DNA of 64,000 bases from Enterocloster hominis (ex Liu et al. 2021) (GCA_014385265.1 JACRTJ010000004.1:1-64000); one strand, 5' to 3'; shown: positions 35,095-45,362, counted from the first letter of the stretch. Made by a program: numbers and translations. The notes: generated from the sequence alone by a model not told the origin.

Positions 35095-35934
35095 TTACGC
35101 CTTACCGTTTCTTCTTCTTACGATCAGTTTGTTAGACTGTTTGTTTTTCTTTCTTGTCTTAAGACCAAGAGCAGGCTTGCCCCACGGTGTGCACGGACCC
35201 GGACGGCCGATACCTGTCTTACCTTCACCACCACCATGCGGATGGTCGTTGGGGTTCATAACAGAACCGCGGACGGTCGGGCGGATGCCCATGTGGCGCT
35301 TTCTGCCAGCCTTACCGATCTTGATCAGGTTGTGGTCGCCGTTGCCTACAACACCGATGGTTGCGCGGCATGCGATCGGAACCATTCTCATTTCACCGGA
35401 GGGTAAACGAAGAGTTGCGTACTTGCCTTCTTTTGCCATTAACTGAGCTGCGTTACCAGCGGAACGTACTAGCTGGCCGCCTTTGCCAGGCTGTAATTCA
35501 ATGTTGTGTACCTGGGCACCAACCGGGATCATGGATAACGGTAAGCAGTTGCCAACCTTAGCCTCTGCCTTCTCGCCGCTCATAACCTTCATTCCGTCGG
35601 TTAATCCCTGGGGTGCAAGGATATATGCTTTCTCGCCGTCTGCATAGCAGATCAGAGCGATGTTTGCGCTTCTGTTGGGATCGTACTCGATTCCGATTAC
35701 AGTTGCCGGAATTCCATCTTTGGAATTTCTCTTGAAGTCAACGATTCTGTATTTTCTTCTGCTTCCGCCGCCGTGGTGTCTAACAGTGATCTTACCCTGG
35801 TTGTTACGGCCTGCGTTCTTCTTTAAGGAAACAAGAAGTGCCTTCTCCGGAGACTTTTTAGTGATCTCAGAGAAATCGGAACCAGTCATGTTTCTTCTGG
35901 AAGGTGTATATGGGTTATAGGTTTTGATTCCCAT
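35095..35934 (-). CDS. rplB: 50S ribosomal protein L2
   Basis: A 279-residue L2, needed for subunit joining and peptidyl transfer. The C-terminal [19 protein letters not shown] motif with the functionally important His is intact, as is the [20 protein letters not shown]-terminal stretch. Confidence 0.98.
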   Translation of the reverse strand: MGIKTYNPYTPSRRNMTGSDFSEITKKSPEKALLVSLKKNAGRNNQGKITVRHHGGGSRRKYRIVDFKRNSKDGIPATVIGIEYDPNRSANIALICYADGEKAYILAPQGLTDGMKVMSGEKAEAKVGNCLPLSMIPVGAQVHNIELQPGKGGQLVRSAGNAAQLMAKEGKYATLRLPSGEMRMVPIACRATIGVVGNGDHNLIKIGKAGRKRHMGIRPTVRGSVMNPNDHPHGGGEGKTGIGRPGPCTPWGKPALGLKTRKKNKQSNKLIVRRRNGKA

Positions 35935-36030
35935 TATTTGCTCCTTTCAACGCCCTCTGGCGTTTCTTGTTTTTCATGTCGCGACTTTTCTGTCGCATAG
36001 GGTGCGGGCATTCGCTAAGCCGCTTTCAGC
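35935..36030 (-). other. Short structured gap between rplW and rplB
   Basis: No gene. AACGCC/GGCGTT forms a 6 bp stem near the rplB ribosome-binding site. A GGCTTAGCGA motif near 36010 resembles the recurring motif in the rpsN-rpsH gap. Confidence 0.45.
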
Positions 36031-36330
36031 TTATAATCCCTGGAAGATCTCGATCTCCTTGCTGTCAGCGGTCAGCTTTACGATGGCTTTCTTTGTCTTT
36101 GCGGTCTTGCCAACGATCATGCCGCGTCTCTTATTCTTGCCGTTGAGGTTCTGGGTGTTTACGGAAGCAACCTTTGTGCCCGGGAACATCTTCTCAACAG
36201 CCTCTTTGATCATGGTCTTATTTGCTTCCGGATGAACCAGGAACGTATATTTCTTCTCGCTCATAGCGTTCATGCTCTTCTCAGTTACAACCGGTTTGAG
36301 GATTACGTCGTAATACTGTACATTTGCCAT
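36031..36330 (-). CDS. rplW: 50S ribosomal protein L23
   Basis: A 99-residue L23, a tunnel-exit protein and trigger-factor dock. [14 protein letters not shown] and the [20 protein letters not shown] stretch are typical. Its start shares a base with the rplD stop. Confidence 0.98.
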   Translation of the reverse strand: MANVQYYDVILKPVVTEKSMNAMSEKKYTFLVHPEANKTMIKEAVEKMFPGTKVASVNTQNLNGKNKRRGMIVGKTAKTKKAIVKLTADSKEIEIFQGL

Positions 36331-36950
36331 TATGCGTACACCTCCTCGATAGAAGCTACTGCAGCCTTGGTGGCTACTACTGTGTTGTATTTCAGAATGT
36401 CATACACGCTCAGTGTATTAACAAGGGAAGTTCTTACTTCCGGGATGTTTCTTGCGGAAAGAACTACGTTCTGATCGTTCTCTGCAAGTACAACCAGTGC
36501 CTTGGATACGTTTAAGTTGTTCATTACGTTCTTGAAGTTCTTTGTCTTGATCTCCTCGAACTTTAACTCGTCAACTACAACGAACTTGTTGTCGTTTACT
36601 CTGCTTGTTAAAGCGGACTTAAGAGCAGCTCTCTTCTCCTTCTTGTTGAGACGGATGGAGTAATCTCTCGGTGTCGGTGCGAATACTACGCCGCCGCCTG
36701 TCCACTGCGGTGCTCTTGTGGATCCCTGTCTTGCATGGCCGGTTCCTTTCTGTCTCCACGGTTTTCTTCCGCCGCCGGAAACTTCGGAACGTGTTTTAGC
36801 CTTCTGTGTTCCCTGACGTTTATTTGCAAGCTGTGCTACAACGGCAAGGTGTACGAGATGCTCGTTCACTTCAACGCCGAATACGGCATCGTTTAATTCC
36901 ATTGTGCCAACTTCTTTGCCTTCCATATTGTATACGGATACGTTTGCCAT
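36330..36950 (-). CDS. rplD: 50S ribosomal protein L4
   Basis: A 206-residue L4 with the tunnel loop [20 protein letters not shown] around residues 52-71, wild-type in the macrolide region. In gammaproteobacteria L4 represses its own S10 operon through the leader; the structured leader ahead of rpsJ here suggests comparable control, unproven. Confidence 0.98.
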   Translation of the reverse strand: MANVSVYNMEGKEVGTMELNDAVFGVEVNEHLVHLAVVAQLANKRQGTQKAKTRSEVSGGGRKPWRQKGTGHARQGSTRAPQWTGGGVVFAPTPRDYSIRLNKKEKRAALKSALTSRVNDNKFVVVDELKFEEIKTKNFKNVMNNLNVSKALVVLAENDQNVVLSARNIPEVRTSLVNTLSVYDILKYNTVVATKAAVASIEEVYA

Positions 36951-36979
36951 TTCTATGTTTCCTCCTTTCCTGTAAAAGC

Positions 36980-37615
36980 TTACCTAGAAACTTTTACTGT
37001 TTCCTTCAGTGTTACTAAGGATTTCTTCGGGCCCGGTACTGCGCCCTTAACCAGAATCAGATTCTGCTCTGCATCAACTCTTACAACTTCCAGGTTCTGG
37101 GTTGTGATTCTCTTATGACCCATGTGACCCGGCATGCCTTTGCCCTTGAATACGCGGCCCGGAGTTGTTGCGGAACCATTGGAACCCTGATGACGGTGGA
37201 ACTTGGAACCGTGAGCCATGGGTCCTCTGTGCTGTCCTAATCTCTTAATAGCACCCTGGAAACCTTTACCTTTGGAGATCGCTGTTGCGTCAACCTTGTC
37301 GCCCTCTGCGAAGATATCGGCTTTGATTTCGTCCTTTACATTGTACTCTTCTGCATTCTCAAAGCGGAACTCTCTCACATATCTCTTGTAAGATACGCCA
37401 GCCTTGTCAAAATGGCCTTTTACCGGCTTGTTCACAAGTTTCTCTCTCTTGTCAACAAAACCAACCTGTACAGCTTTGTAGCCGTCGTTTTCTTCTGTCT
37501 TAACCTGTGTTACTACACACGGTCCAGCCTGAAGAACAGTTACCGGAACAAGAACGCCTTCGTTATTGAAGATCTGTGTCATTCCGACTTTTGTAGCTAA
37601 AATCGCTTTCTTCAT
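36980..37615 (-). CDS. rplC: 50S ribosomal protein L3
   Basis: A 211-residue L3 that reaches the peptidyl-transferase centre. The start [17 protein letters not shown] follows a GGAGGTAAAGAA ribosome-binding site; an upstream in-frame start would add 12 unrelated residues. The central loop with [20 protein letters not shown] is intact. Confidence 0.97.
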   Translation of the reverse strand: MKKAILATKVGMTQIFNNEGVLVPVTVLQAGPCVVTQVKTEENDGYKAVQVGFVDKREKLVNKPVKGHFDKAGVSYKRYVREFRFENAEEYNVKDEIKADIFAEGDKVDATAISKGKGFQGAIKRLGQHRGPMAHGSKFHRHQGSNGSATTPGRVFKGKGMPGHMGHKRITTQNLEVVRVDAEQNLILVKGAVPGPKKSLVTLKETVKVSR

Positions 37616-37871
37616 TTCTTTACCTCCTGTTACTAATCTACAGCGGAACACAGGGCCTTTGCCCCGCGTTCATCCTAGAGCAGCCCAACATAGGTGGAAC
37701 ACTATGACACCGCTTTTTCGGTGATGTTGATTCCCTTTCAGGAAAGTGTTGCTTTTATATCAGAACCATTCTGGATTAACATATTCATTCCCCGGACAGT
37801 TTTTTCCATGCCGTTCCCCAGGGACCGCCCGCTCAAGCTCTTTGCTTCTCAGGCTCCAGGAAAAACAAATC
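37616..37871 (-). other. Long gap between rpsJ and rplC
   Basis: No gene in 256 bp. A CACCG/CGGTG stem-loop with an A-rich loop (near 37710-37728) is the clearest structure. In most relatives rpsJ and rplC are much closer, so this leader-like space may regulate rplC-rplD. No promoter of good quality was found. Confidence 0.5.
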
Positions 37872-38189
37872 TTATTTGTTTTTCATCTTGATGTCGATAA
37901 ACACGCCTGCCGGCATTTCCAGTCTGGACAGAGCGTCCACGGTCTTCTGGCTCGGGCTTGTGATATCGATGAGTCTCTTATGAGTTCTCTGCTCAAACTG
38001 CTCTCTGGAATCTTTGTACTTGTGAACAGCTCTTAAGATCGTTACAACCTCTTTCTTGGTCGGCAGCGGAACCGGTCCACTCACCTTAGATCCTGTCTTT
38101 TTTACTGTCTCGATGATTTTTCCAGCGGACTGATCAACCAGCTGATGGTCGTACGCCTTTAATGTGATTCTCATAACCTGACTTGCCAT
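37872..38189 (-). CDS. rpsJ: 30S ribosomal protein S10
   Basis: A 105-residue S10 (NusE), also part of the antitermination complex. [20 protein letters not shown] and [18 protein letters not shown] are diagnostic. It is the first gene of the superoperon. Confidence 0.98.
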   Translation of the reverse strand: MASQVMRITLKAYDHQLVDQSAGKIIETVKKTGSKVSGPVPLPTKKEVVTILRAVHKYKDSREQFEQRTHKRLIDITSPSQKTVDALSRLEMPAGVFIDIKMKNK

Positions 38190-38227
38190 AAAAAAAGTCG
38201 CCTCCTTTTCGCACTTTTAACGAAGTA

Positions 38228-38330
38228 CGACAAGCGGTGACTGTACACGGTCTCGTGTGTATCATCTGATCCACACGTTGTTACTGCCCCTTACCAAGAG
38301 CAGCTGTTAATTTGGTACAGTGACTTGTCG
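38228..38330 (-). promoter_or_regulatory. Structured leader of the S10 operon
   Basis: The leader folds as a long stem: CGACAAG/CTTGTCG (38228-38234 and 38324-38330) continues into CTGTAC/GTACAG (38241-38246 and 38315-38320) and encloses CGTGTG/CACACG (38254-38259 and 38272-38277). A smaller CTGCC/GGCAG hairpin lies upstream. This is a typical position for ribosomal-protein feedback control. The ligand is not known. Confidence 0.65.
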
Positions 38331-38423
38331 CCAGTTTCCTAACTTGACATTCGCTCCACGGAAAACCTGCCATTTACAGGCAGCAACCTCACGCTTCTTA
38401 GCTATCATGCCACAGCTCTGACA

Positions 38424-38452
38424 GCATAACATAAAATCTTTTAAAATGCAAG
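38424..38452 (-). promoter_or_regulatory. Main promoter of the S10 operon
   Basis: TTGCAT (38447-38452), 17 nt, TATGCT (38424-38429) on the minus strand, giving a leader of about 225 nt before rpsJ. The 360 bp between rpsJ and the S41 lipoprotein hold only this promoter and the leader. Confidence 0.78.
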
Positions 38453-38553
38453 CACTTTTCCGCAATTTTTACAATCTGTGCATATCCTGTTTTTCTGCGC
38501 CTATATAATAGGAAGAAATCCACATAAAATGCCAGCTCCAGGCTTTGACAAAA

Positions 38554-39831
38554 TCAAGAGTTACCCTTTATATAATCTAAACACAGGCCCAGGTATGATG
38601 TATCTTTTCTTCCCTTTATCTCTGGAACCACATCCGGCACCGTCCCTGATTCAACATTGCTGCTTCCGTCTGGATTCAGCACATGCATTGCCCGAAACCG
38701 CAGCAGTAATCCGCTGACAGGCAGTTTTACAACACACACATTTCTTCCACCCCCGTCTCCCCCTGTATTTTCTCCAACTACTGTGGCGAATTTTGTATTT
38801 TTACAAAACATGGCAAACCCGTCTGCCGAGGAATATGCATTGGGGCCGACCAGCAGGTAAAAAGGACCGCTGCATACTGCTTTGTCAAATGCCGGAGATA
38901 CCCGTCTCATTGTAGTACCAAAACCAGAAATCCCTTCCAGATCATCCCAGTTCAGCCCTGGCAGATTATACAGTTTATCCAAGTCAGAATCCAGTGTGCC
39001 TTCATTGACCCCATCCAGTTTAAGCTGCTCCTGCGTTCCCTCTCCAAAAGGGGTAAGATAATAAGATACTGACTCCAGCGGTTTATTGATATTAGGCGCA
39101 ACGATCAGCTCCTGCCAATAGCTGTCTGTCCCACCACCATTTCTTGTTATATCAATAATTATCTTTTTTTCTGCATTTTCCTTAAACCAGGCGTGTAACT
39201 TTTCCCTATCGTTTTTAATATTCGATACGTTAAAGCTCTTAATTTTTACATATGCAATCTCCTCTCCCAGTTCCTGAAACTCTAAATTTTCTCTGCTTAT
39301 ACCGGTTCCTCCTGCCGGATTTTGTCCAACCATCTCCGTTTTTTCATTTTCTTCCAGATATCGGTATCTCTCCCTTACCTGCGGATCCTTATAGAGCTGG
39401 TATCTCCACTCCACCCCCGGCTTCCAGTCCCCCTCGTTCTTATAAGCCTCTTCTCTATCAAGTTCCCTCTGGTATTTATCTGGCGTCAGGATCTCTAAAT
39501 GCCCGGTCTGATGCATGGTATTGATGCAGGATGTTACGATTTCATAATAATCATTAAAATCCATATATCTCGTCTCGATATCTTGAATATCCTTGCGGTA
39601 GCCTTCTTTTACTGCGTCCGATGACAAGAAGTATTTCCTTTGGATCACAGGAAAAAATGGATAGTTCTCCTCCAGAATTTCCCACATAGCATCGTAGTCT
39701 TTCAGCGCATCCTCTTTACTGATGACTGCCAGTCTGTTTGTGGATCTGCAACTAAAGGTCAACAGTATGATTCCCAACAGCAGAACCATACTCAGCGTGC
39801 ATCTTAACCAGCCACGTTTTAAAATCCCCAT
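38554..39831 (-). CDS. S41-family peptidase-like lipoprotein
   Basis: A 425-residue exported protein. Start chosen at the ATG after AGAGGGGG, giving a signal peptide with lipobox LTFSC (Cys near residue 28). The C-terminal two-thirds match the tail-specific protease fold: DITRNGGGTDSYW and GPNAYSSADGFAMF with the probable nucleophilic Ser. The position that holds the catalytic Lys in CtpA reads GENTGG here, as in the Ser/His-type S41 subfamily, so its mechanism should differ from CtpA next door. No PDZ domain is obvious. It is separated from ctpA by a terminator. Confidence 0.85.
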   Translation of the reverse strand: MGILKRGWLRCTLSMVLLLGIILLTFSCRSTNRLAVISKEDALKDYDAMWEILEENYPFFPVIQRKYFLSSDAVKEGYRKDIQDIETRYMDFNDYYEIVTSCINTMHQTGHLEILTPDKYQRELDREEAYKNEGDWKPGVEWRYQLYKDPQVRERYRYLEENEKTEMVGQNPAGGTGISRENLEFQELGEEIAYVKIKSFNVSNIKNDREKLHAWFKENAEKKIIIDITRNGGGTDSYWQELIVAPNINKPLESVSYYLTPFGEGTQEQLKLDGVNEGTLDSDLDKLYNLPGLNWDDLEGISGFGTTMRRVSPAFDKAVCSGPFYLLVGPNAYSSADGFAMFCKNTKFATVVGENTGGDGGGRNVCVVKLPVSGLLLRFRAMHVLNPDGSSNVESGTVPDVVPEIKGRKDTSYLGLCLDYIKGNS

Positions 39832-39863
39832 TCCATAGCCCCCTCTGCCTTTAAGAATACGCA

Positions 39864-39904
39864 AAAACCAGCCGGAACTCCCCGACGGGAATCCGGCTGG
39901 TTTT
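39864..39904 (-). terminator. Terminator behind ctpA
   Basis: A 13 bp stem AAAACCAGCCGGA/TCCGGCTGGTTTT with a 15 nt loop and T-rich end on the minus strand, about 80 nt after the ctpA stop. Confidence 0.82.
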
Positions 39905-39985
39905 CTGCAGATTTTGTTCTGGTTTATCTGCCCGGATACTCCGCGCATACTCCGTTTCCATCGGCAGTATACCTGCCTGTTTTCC

Positions 39986-41434
39986 TTACTGCCCCTCTTC
40001 GGCAGTTCCTTCCTCTGCGCCGTCCTCAGCCTCCAGCGCCGCTGCGGATTCCTCCACGCGCTTTTCCGCTTCCTCCAGCCCGTTGACAGCCACGTCCATG
40101 GCTGCCTTTAGCTGGTTGTCCTGCTCCCTGGGGATCTCGATCATGCTCTCCAGGCCCTCGTCCAGCTCCACCAGAAGATCCGGCTCAATGCCCACCTCAT
40201 GGATGCATTCGCCGGAGGGAACGTAATAATACGCTGTTGTGAGCTTTAAGGCGCTGCCGTCGGGCAGGTCAAAAATTCCCTGGGCAATGCCCTTTCCAAA
40301 GGTCTTTGTGCCCACCACAGTGGCCCAGCCGTTGTCCTTCAGCGCTCCTGTGAGTACCTCCGACGCGCTGGCGCTCTCTCCGTTGACCAGAAGGATGATG
40401 GGAACGTCCACCTGATGGCCGTCCTCCGTGATCTTTACGCTGTCGTCCACTCCTTTTCCTTTAAAGCTCACGATGGTCTTTCCATCGGGGAGCAGATAGT
40501 CCGCAATATCCGTAGACGCTGTTACCACACCGCCGCCGTTATTCCGCAGATCGATGATGAGGCTCTTCGCCCCCTTGCCCAACAGGGAGTCTGCGGCCGT
40601 TTTAAACTGGTCGCCGGTGACCTCCTCAAAGGCAGAGATGGAAATGTATCCCACATTATCCTCCAGCAGGTCATACTCCACCGTGGGATTCTCCACGATC
40701 TCCCGGGTCATGGTCAGGTCCAGGCTGTCCTCGATGGATTCCCGGAACACAGTGACCGTCACTTCTGTTCCCTCTTCTCCCTTAATGTGGTCGCTGACCA
40801 GGATGCTCAGATCCATTCCCGCCGCATCCACATCGCCTACGCCGGTGATCACATCCCCCGGACGCATGCCTGCCTTATCTGCCGGAGAATCCTTGAACAC
40901 CCGGATCACCGTGATGATCCCTGTATTCACATTCTGGCTCACCTGGACGCCGATGCCGCAGTATTCGCCGTTGCTGCTTTCCTGGACACTCTCATATTCC
41001 TCTGCCGTATAGTAAGTAGAATAGGGGTCCTGAAGGGAATATACATAGCCCGTATAGATCCAGTCCTCCGGGTTTTCCCGCTCCTCGTCCTCATCGAACA
41101 GATAATACTGGTCAATGAGCTGCTGCATATAGCCCAGCTTTGGAGCCAGCCTTCCCATATCCAGGCCGTATTCTCCCTCCGGCTCCGGAAGGACCGCCTG
41201 GCGGGTCTCCTGGGTCTGCCTGCCCATGATCCAGATTCCGGCTGCCATTCCCACCGCCGCCAGCACCACGAAGGCTGTTACCAGGGAACCGGCTAAGGCC
41301 CCCTTCCAGAACCGGCTCCGGCCCTCCCGGCCGTTTTCCTTCCGGTCCTCTTTCTCCTTTTCCAGACCTTCGTTCCTGCCGTTATCCTGGTTTTCTTCTT
41401 CCAGTTTTTTTTCTTCCAGGTTTGTTTCTGTCAT
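39986..41434 (-). CDS. ctpA: C-terminal processing peptidase (S41A)
   Basis: A 482-residue membrane-anchored protease. A highly charged cytoplasmic N-terminus (1-42) precedes a single membrane helix (about 44-70). A PDZ domain covers about 155-245 (GEYCGIGVQVSQN, then PADKAGMRPGDVITGV). The catalytic Ser is in NGESASASEV and the Lys in TKTFGKGIAQ. A Glu/Ala-rich tail ends the protein. Such proteases trim or degrade cell-wall hydrolases. It sits 34 nt after the M23 hydrolase gene, so that hydrolase is a likely substrate. Confidence 0.95.
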   Translation of the reverse strand: MTETNLEEKKLEEENQDNGRNEGLEKEKEDRKENGREGRSRFWKGALAGSLVTAFVVLAAVGMAAGIWIMGRQTQETRQAVLPEPEGEYGLDMGRLAPKLGYMQQLIDQYYLFDEDEERENPEDWIYTGYVYSLQDPYSTYYTAEEYESVQESSNGEYCGIGVQVSQNVNTGIITVIRVFKDSPADKAGMRPGDVITGVGDVDAAGMDLSILVSDHIKGEEGTEVTVTVFRESIEDSLDLTMTREIVENPTVEYDLLEDNVGYISISAFEEVTGDQFKTAADSLLGKGAKSLIIDLRNNGGGVVTASTDIADYLLPDGKTIVSFKGKGVDDSVKITEDGHQVDVPIILLVNGESASASEVLTGALKDNGWATVVGTKTFGKGIAQGIFDLPDGSALKLTTAYYYVPSGECIHEVGIEPDLLVELDEGLESMIEIPREQDNQLKAAMDVAVNGLEEAEKRVEESAAALEAEDGAEEGTAEEGQ

Positions 41435-41468
41435 AGCAATTTTGTCCTTTCCTGTTTTACGCCCCCGG

Positions 41469-42668
41469 TCACGGGCTCACATACTGGCTGGGATTCACAT
41501 ATGTACCGTTTACCCGAATCCCGAAGTGCAGATGCGGCCCTGTGGAATATCCCGTAGAACCCACCTTGGCAATGGTCTGCCCCTTCTTCACCTGATCGCC
41601 CACAGATGCCAGCAGCTTGGAGGCATGCATATAGACCGTATAAACTCCGCCTCCGTGGTTGATCATCACATAATTCCCAGCCGAATAGCTGTACGTGGAC
41701 ACCACCACCTCTCCGTCTGCCGCTGCCACGATCCCCGAGCCTGTGGAGGCGCCGATGTCGATGCCCTTGTGGTTGGAGGAAGCTCCCTCTGTCGGTGAGG
41801 ACCGGCCGCCAAACCCCGAGGTGATCCGCCCGCTGGACGGACAGGGCCATGTGAAGCTAATGTCCCCAAGATTCTTCGTTTTATACGTCTTTCCAGCCGC
41901 CTCAGCCTTTTTCCTGGCCTCTTCCTCTTTCCGCCGCATCTCCGCCTCGATGGCTTTGATGGAGTCCTCCTGGGCCTTGATGTCCTTTTCATACTCGGAA
42001 AGCTGGCCCTCAGCTGCGCTTATCTGGCTCTCATACTTCTTAAGCTCCGACTGCTTGGCGGAAAGGAGCTGCTCCACCGACGCATGCTTGGCCTCCGTCT
42101 GCTCCTGAAGCCCCAGAAGCTCCCCATGCTCCGCCTCCAGCTCTGCCTCCTTGGCCTGGATCTGCTCCTTGGTGGCCACGTATTCGTCCAGCTTCTGCCG
42201 GTCATAAGCCGAGATCTTTCCAATATATTCCGCCTTATTTAAGAGCTCCGACAGGGAACCGGATTCCATGAGAAGATCCACATAAGAGCTGTCTCCCTTC
42301 TCATACATATATTTTATCCGCAGCTTCATGGATTCATACTGGTCTTTTTCCACCTGCTTTGCATCCTCCAGCTCCGCCTTTGTGGTCTCGATCTGTCCCT
42401 CCTTGACCTCAATATCCTTCCCCAGCCTGGAAAGCTCGTCGCTGATGGCCTCCAGATTGGCGTCCAGCTTCTTTACATAGGCCGCCGCGTCGCTCTTTAA
42501 CCCTTCCAGGCTCTTTATGGCAGCTTCCGTCTTCTTTTTTTCCTCTTCCAGACTGCTCTTTTTCTTTTTCGCATCGTCCAGGCTTCCCGTGGCCCAGGCC
42601 GGGATCGCCAGACACAGACTTAAGACAGCCGCCAGTCCGGCCGCCGCCGCTTTTCCTGTTTTTTTCAC
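41469..42668 (-). CDS. EnvC-like M23 peptidoglycan hydrolase with coiled coil
   Basis: A 399-residue exported protein: signal peptide 1-26 (AIPAWA cleavage region), long coiled coil from about 28 to 265 (PcsB/EnvC type), then an M23 LytM domain. The zinc ligands are intact: His in NHKGIDIGA and the HLHFG pair near the C-terminus, so the domain should be catalytically active rather than a bare activator. It follows ftsX by 13 nt. This matches the FtsEX-gated hydrolase arrangement used at the division septum. Confidence 0.94.
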   Translation of the reverse strand: MKKTGKAAAAGLAAVLSLCLAIPAWATGSLDDAKKKKSSLEEEKKKTEAAIKSLEGLKSDAAAYVKKLDANLEAISDELSRLGKDIEVKEGQIETTKAELEDAKQVEKDQYESMKLRIKYMYEKGDSSYVDLLMESGSLSELLNKAEYIGKISAYDRQKLDEYVATKEQIQAKEAELEAEHGELLGLQEQTEAKHASVEQLLSAKQSELKKYESQISAAEGQLSEYEKDIKAQEDSIKAIEAEMRRKEEEARKKAEAAGKTYKTKNLGDISFTWPCPSSGRITSGFGGRSSPTEGASSNHKGIDIGASTGSGIVAAADGEVVVSTYSYSAGNYVMINHGGGVYTVYMHASKLLASVGDQVKKGQTIAKVGSTGYSTGPHLHFGIRVNGTYVNPSQYVSP

Positions 42669-42681
42669 CTTGCCGCGCCTC

Positions 42682-43596
42682 CTATACCTTTAAATGCCGC
42701 CGGATGGTCAGAAAACTCACCACAAGGCCCAGACCTCCGCCCAGCGCCAGGGAAATGGCCGCCATGGACGGATAGATCTCCTCGATGGGGAGAAACTGGA
42801 TGATCCCGGACAGGATCTGGAACCGGCCCACCACATACGTCACCGTCTGACGGTATCCGAAATACATGGCTCCCAGGGGGATGGCGGCTCCCAGGAGTCC
42901 CAGGATCGTTCCCTCCACCACAAAGGGAGCCCGGATCATGAAATTGGTGGCCCCGATGAGGCGCATGATCTTATTCTCATTTTTCCTCATTCCGGCCGCC
43001 ACAGAGATGGTGTTGCTGATCAGGAATACCGCCACCGCCAGAAGCATCAGGATGATCGCTCCGAACAGCAGGGCCAGGACCTTATTGAAGCTGGAAAGCC
43101 CCGCCGCCGCGCTGTTGGAATAGTTGACCTTCCGGACGCCGGAAAGCCCCTCCAGATACTTAACCACCGGCTCCTGGTCATTGATGTCATAAAGATATAT
43201 TTCATAGGAAGCCGAGCCAGTCAGAGGATTATCGTCAGAAAAGCCCTCCGCCAGATCGCTGTTCTCCCCAAAGTATTCCTTTTTAAAGCTCTCCCATGCC
43301 TCCTCCGCAGAGGTAAACTTCATATCCTTTATGATCGGCCCCTGGGCCTTCCGGATCTCCTCCCCGATGGCGTGGATCTCATCCTCTGGCAGCGACTCGT
43401 CAAAAAACACCGTGATCCCCATGGTGGACTCAGCCGTGACCACCATATACTGGACGTTGGTGATGATCGAATAAAATACACAGAATAAAAAAATACATGC
43501 AGAAATGATCGCGGCTGACGCCAGGGAAAACCAGATATTTCTGCATATATTCACAAGGCCCTGCTTCAGGCAGAACCAGAACGTGCTAATCCTCAT
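42682..43596 (-). CDS. ftsX: Cell division protein FtsX
   Basis: A 304-residue membrane partner of FtsE with four membrane segments (about 25-47, 170-200, 220-240, 272-292) and a large extracellular domain between the first two that contacts the coiled-coil hydrolase. The start [13 protein letters not shown] overlaps the ftsE stop by 11 nt; a GTG nine codons earlier is also possible. It lacks ATPase motifs, as expected. Confidence 0.95.
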   Translation of the reverse strand: MRISTFWFCLKQGLVNICRNIWFSLASAAIISACIFLFCVFYSIITNVQYMVVTAESTMGITVFFDESLPEDEIHAIGEEIRKAQGPIIKDMKFTSAEEAWESFKKEYFGENSDLAEGFSDDNPLTGSASYEIYLYDINDQEPVVKYLEGLSGVRKVNYSNSAAAGLSSFNKVLALLFGAIILMLLAVAVFLISNTISVAAGMRKNENKIMRLIGATNFMIRAPFVVEGTILGLLGAAIPLGAMYFGYRQTVTYVVGRFQILSGIIQFLPIEEIYPSMAAISLALGGGLGLVVSFLTIRRHLKV

Positions 43597-44272
43597 ACCA
43601 GTACCCGCTTTCTTTCTCATCACCCACCACGATACCTCGCTGGATGGTGATCACCCGTTTTCTCATCATATTTACGATCTCGCTGCTGTGGGTCACCACC
43701 ACTACTGTGGTCCCCTGACGGTTGATCTCCTCCAGAAGGCCCATGATCTCCATGGCGTTATGTGGGTCCAGGTTTCCCGTAGGCTCGTCGGCCAGAAGGA
43801 TAGCCGGCCGGTTGATGAGGGCCCTGGCAATGGCCACCCGCTGCTGCTCGCCGCCGGAAAGCTGGTGCGGAAAAGATTTATATTTTGATGAAAGGCCCAC
43901 CATCCTCAGCATCTCCGGCACCGATTCCCGGATCTTCCTTCCTGAAACGCCGATGACTCTCTGGGCAAAGGCCACATTCTCATAGACGTTCCGGTCCTTT
44001 AACAGACGGAAATCCTGGAATACCACGCCCAGCTGTCTCCGGTACTTGGGGACATAGCGGCGTGGCATCCGTCCCAGATCCATGTCATTCACGACAACAC
44101 GGCCGGAAGTGGGTTCCACCTCTTTCAGAAGGATTCTGAGCAGGGTTGACTTTCCGGAACCACTCCGGCCGGTAATAAAGACAAACTCCCCATCGTCGAT
44201 GGTAAGGCTTACGTCCTTAAGAGCGCGGCTGCTCTTTTCGTAGGTCTTTGTCAGCTTTGAAATTTCTATCAT
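43586..44272 (-). CDS. ftsE: Cell division ATP-binding protein FtsE
   Basis: A 228-residue ABC ATPase. Walker [10 protein letters not shown] (about 35-43), signature [14 protein letters not shown], Walker [12 protein letters not shown] and switch His in VTHSSEI are intact. Works with FtsX to activate the adjacent M23 hydrolase. Its start lies 1 nt after the regulator gene's stop. Confidence 0.97.
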   Translation of the reverse strand: MIEISKLTKTYEKSSRALKDVSLTIDDGEFVFITGRSGSGKSTLLRILLKEVEPTSGRVVVNDMDLGRMPRRYVPKYRRQLGVVFQDFRLLKDRNVYENVAFAQRVIGVSGRKIRESVPEMLRMVGLSSKYKSFPHQLSGGEQQRVAIARALINRPAILLADEPTGNLDPHNAMEIMGLLEEINRQGTTVVVVTHSSEIVNMMRKRVITIQRGIVVGDEKESGYWYED

Positions 44273-44273
44273 A

Positions 44274-45362
44274 TTAGTAATCCAGATTCTCCATATACTT
44301 CATGTATTTCACCACCATCAGTGCGATCTTAAAGGTAATGGCGTCCTCAAATACACGAAGATCCAGTCCTGTACTCTTCTGAAGCTTATCCAGACGGTAT
44401 ACCAGAGTATTTCTGTGGATGTAAAGCTGTCTGGAGGTCTCCGAAACGTTCAGGCTGTTTTCAAAGAACTTATTGATGGTCGTCAAGGTCTCCTCATCGA
44501 ATTCATCCGGGTTCTTCCCATCGAAGATCTCCTTGATGAACATCCGGCACAGGGGAAGCGGAAGCTGGTAGATCAGACGTCCGATACCCAGGTTGGAATA
44601 TGCCACCACATTCTTTCCGCTGTAAAAGATCTTTCCCACATCCAGGGCCATCTTGGCCTCCTTATAAGAGCGGGAAACGTCCTTGATCTCGTTGACAATG
44701 GTACCGAAGGCAATATGCACCTTGGACATAGCCTCTGTATTCAGCATATCCAGGATCGTATTGGCTGTCTTTTCCAGATCTCCATACGTCTCTCCAGGCT
44801 TTACCTCCCGCACAAGGATAATGTTTTTCTCATCCACAGCCGTGATAAAGTCCTTGGTCTTTGCAGAAAACAGGCTTCTTACGGTCTCCAGGGCGTTGGC
44901 ATCCTTCTCATTTTTCGTTTCAATGAGGAACACCACGCGCTTTACGTTTGTCTCGATATGGAGCTTTTTGGCCCGGTTGTAAATATCCACCAGGAGCAGG
45001 TTATCCAGCAGAAGGTTTTTAATAAAGTTGTCCTTATCAAACCGCTCTTTATAGGCCACCAGCAGATTCTGGATCTGGAACGCCGCCAGCTTTCCCACCA
45101 TGTAAACATCGTCGCTGCCTCCCTTTGCAAGGAGGATGTATTCCAGCTGGTGCTCGTCAAATACCTTAAAAAACTGATAGCCGGAAATCACCTGACTGTC
45201 TGCCGGAGAATCTGCAAAGGCAAGGATGGAGTTCTCATACTCTTCTGCCTGCTCAAACGTGGATGCCAGAACTTTTCCTTCCACGTCGCAGACGCAGAGA
45301 TCGATCCTGGTAATTTCTTTCAGTCCGTCAATGTTCGACTGCAAGATCTGATTTGAAATCAT
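44274..45362 (-). CDS. CdaR/PucR-type transcriptional regulator
   Basis: A 362-residue regulator. The C-terminal helix-turn-helix of PucR/CdaR type is clear: LNVSETSRQLYIHRNTLVYRLDKL near residues 305-328. The N-terminal 120 residues probably form a sensory domain, followed by a GGDEF-like CdaR middle domain. Related proteins respond to sugar acids or purines. Being directly upstream of ftsE with no gap, it may control the envelope operon, or simply share its transcript. The ligand is not evident. Confidence 0.88.
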   Translation of the reverse strand: MISNQILQSNIDGLKEITRIDLCVCDVEGKVLASTFEQAEEYENSILAFADSPADSQVISGYQFFKVFDEHQLEYILLAKGGSDDVYMVGKLAAFQIQNLLVAYKERFDKDNFIKNLLLDNLLLVDIYNRAKKLHIETNVKRVVFLIETKNEKDANALETVRSLFSAKTKDFITAVDEKNIILVREVKPGETYGDLEKTANTILDMLNTEAMSKVHIAFGTIVNEIKDVSRSYKEAKMALDVGKIFYSGKNVVAYSNLGIGRLIYQLPLPLCRMFIKEIFDGKNPDEFDEETLTTINKFFENSLNVSETSRQLYIHRNTLVYRLDKLQKSTGLDLRVFEDAITFKIALMVVKYMKYMENLDY

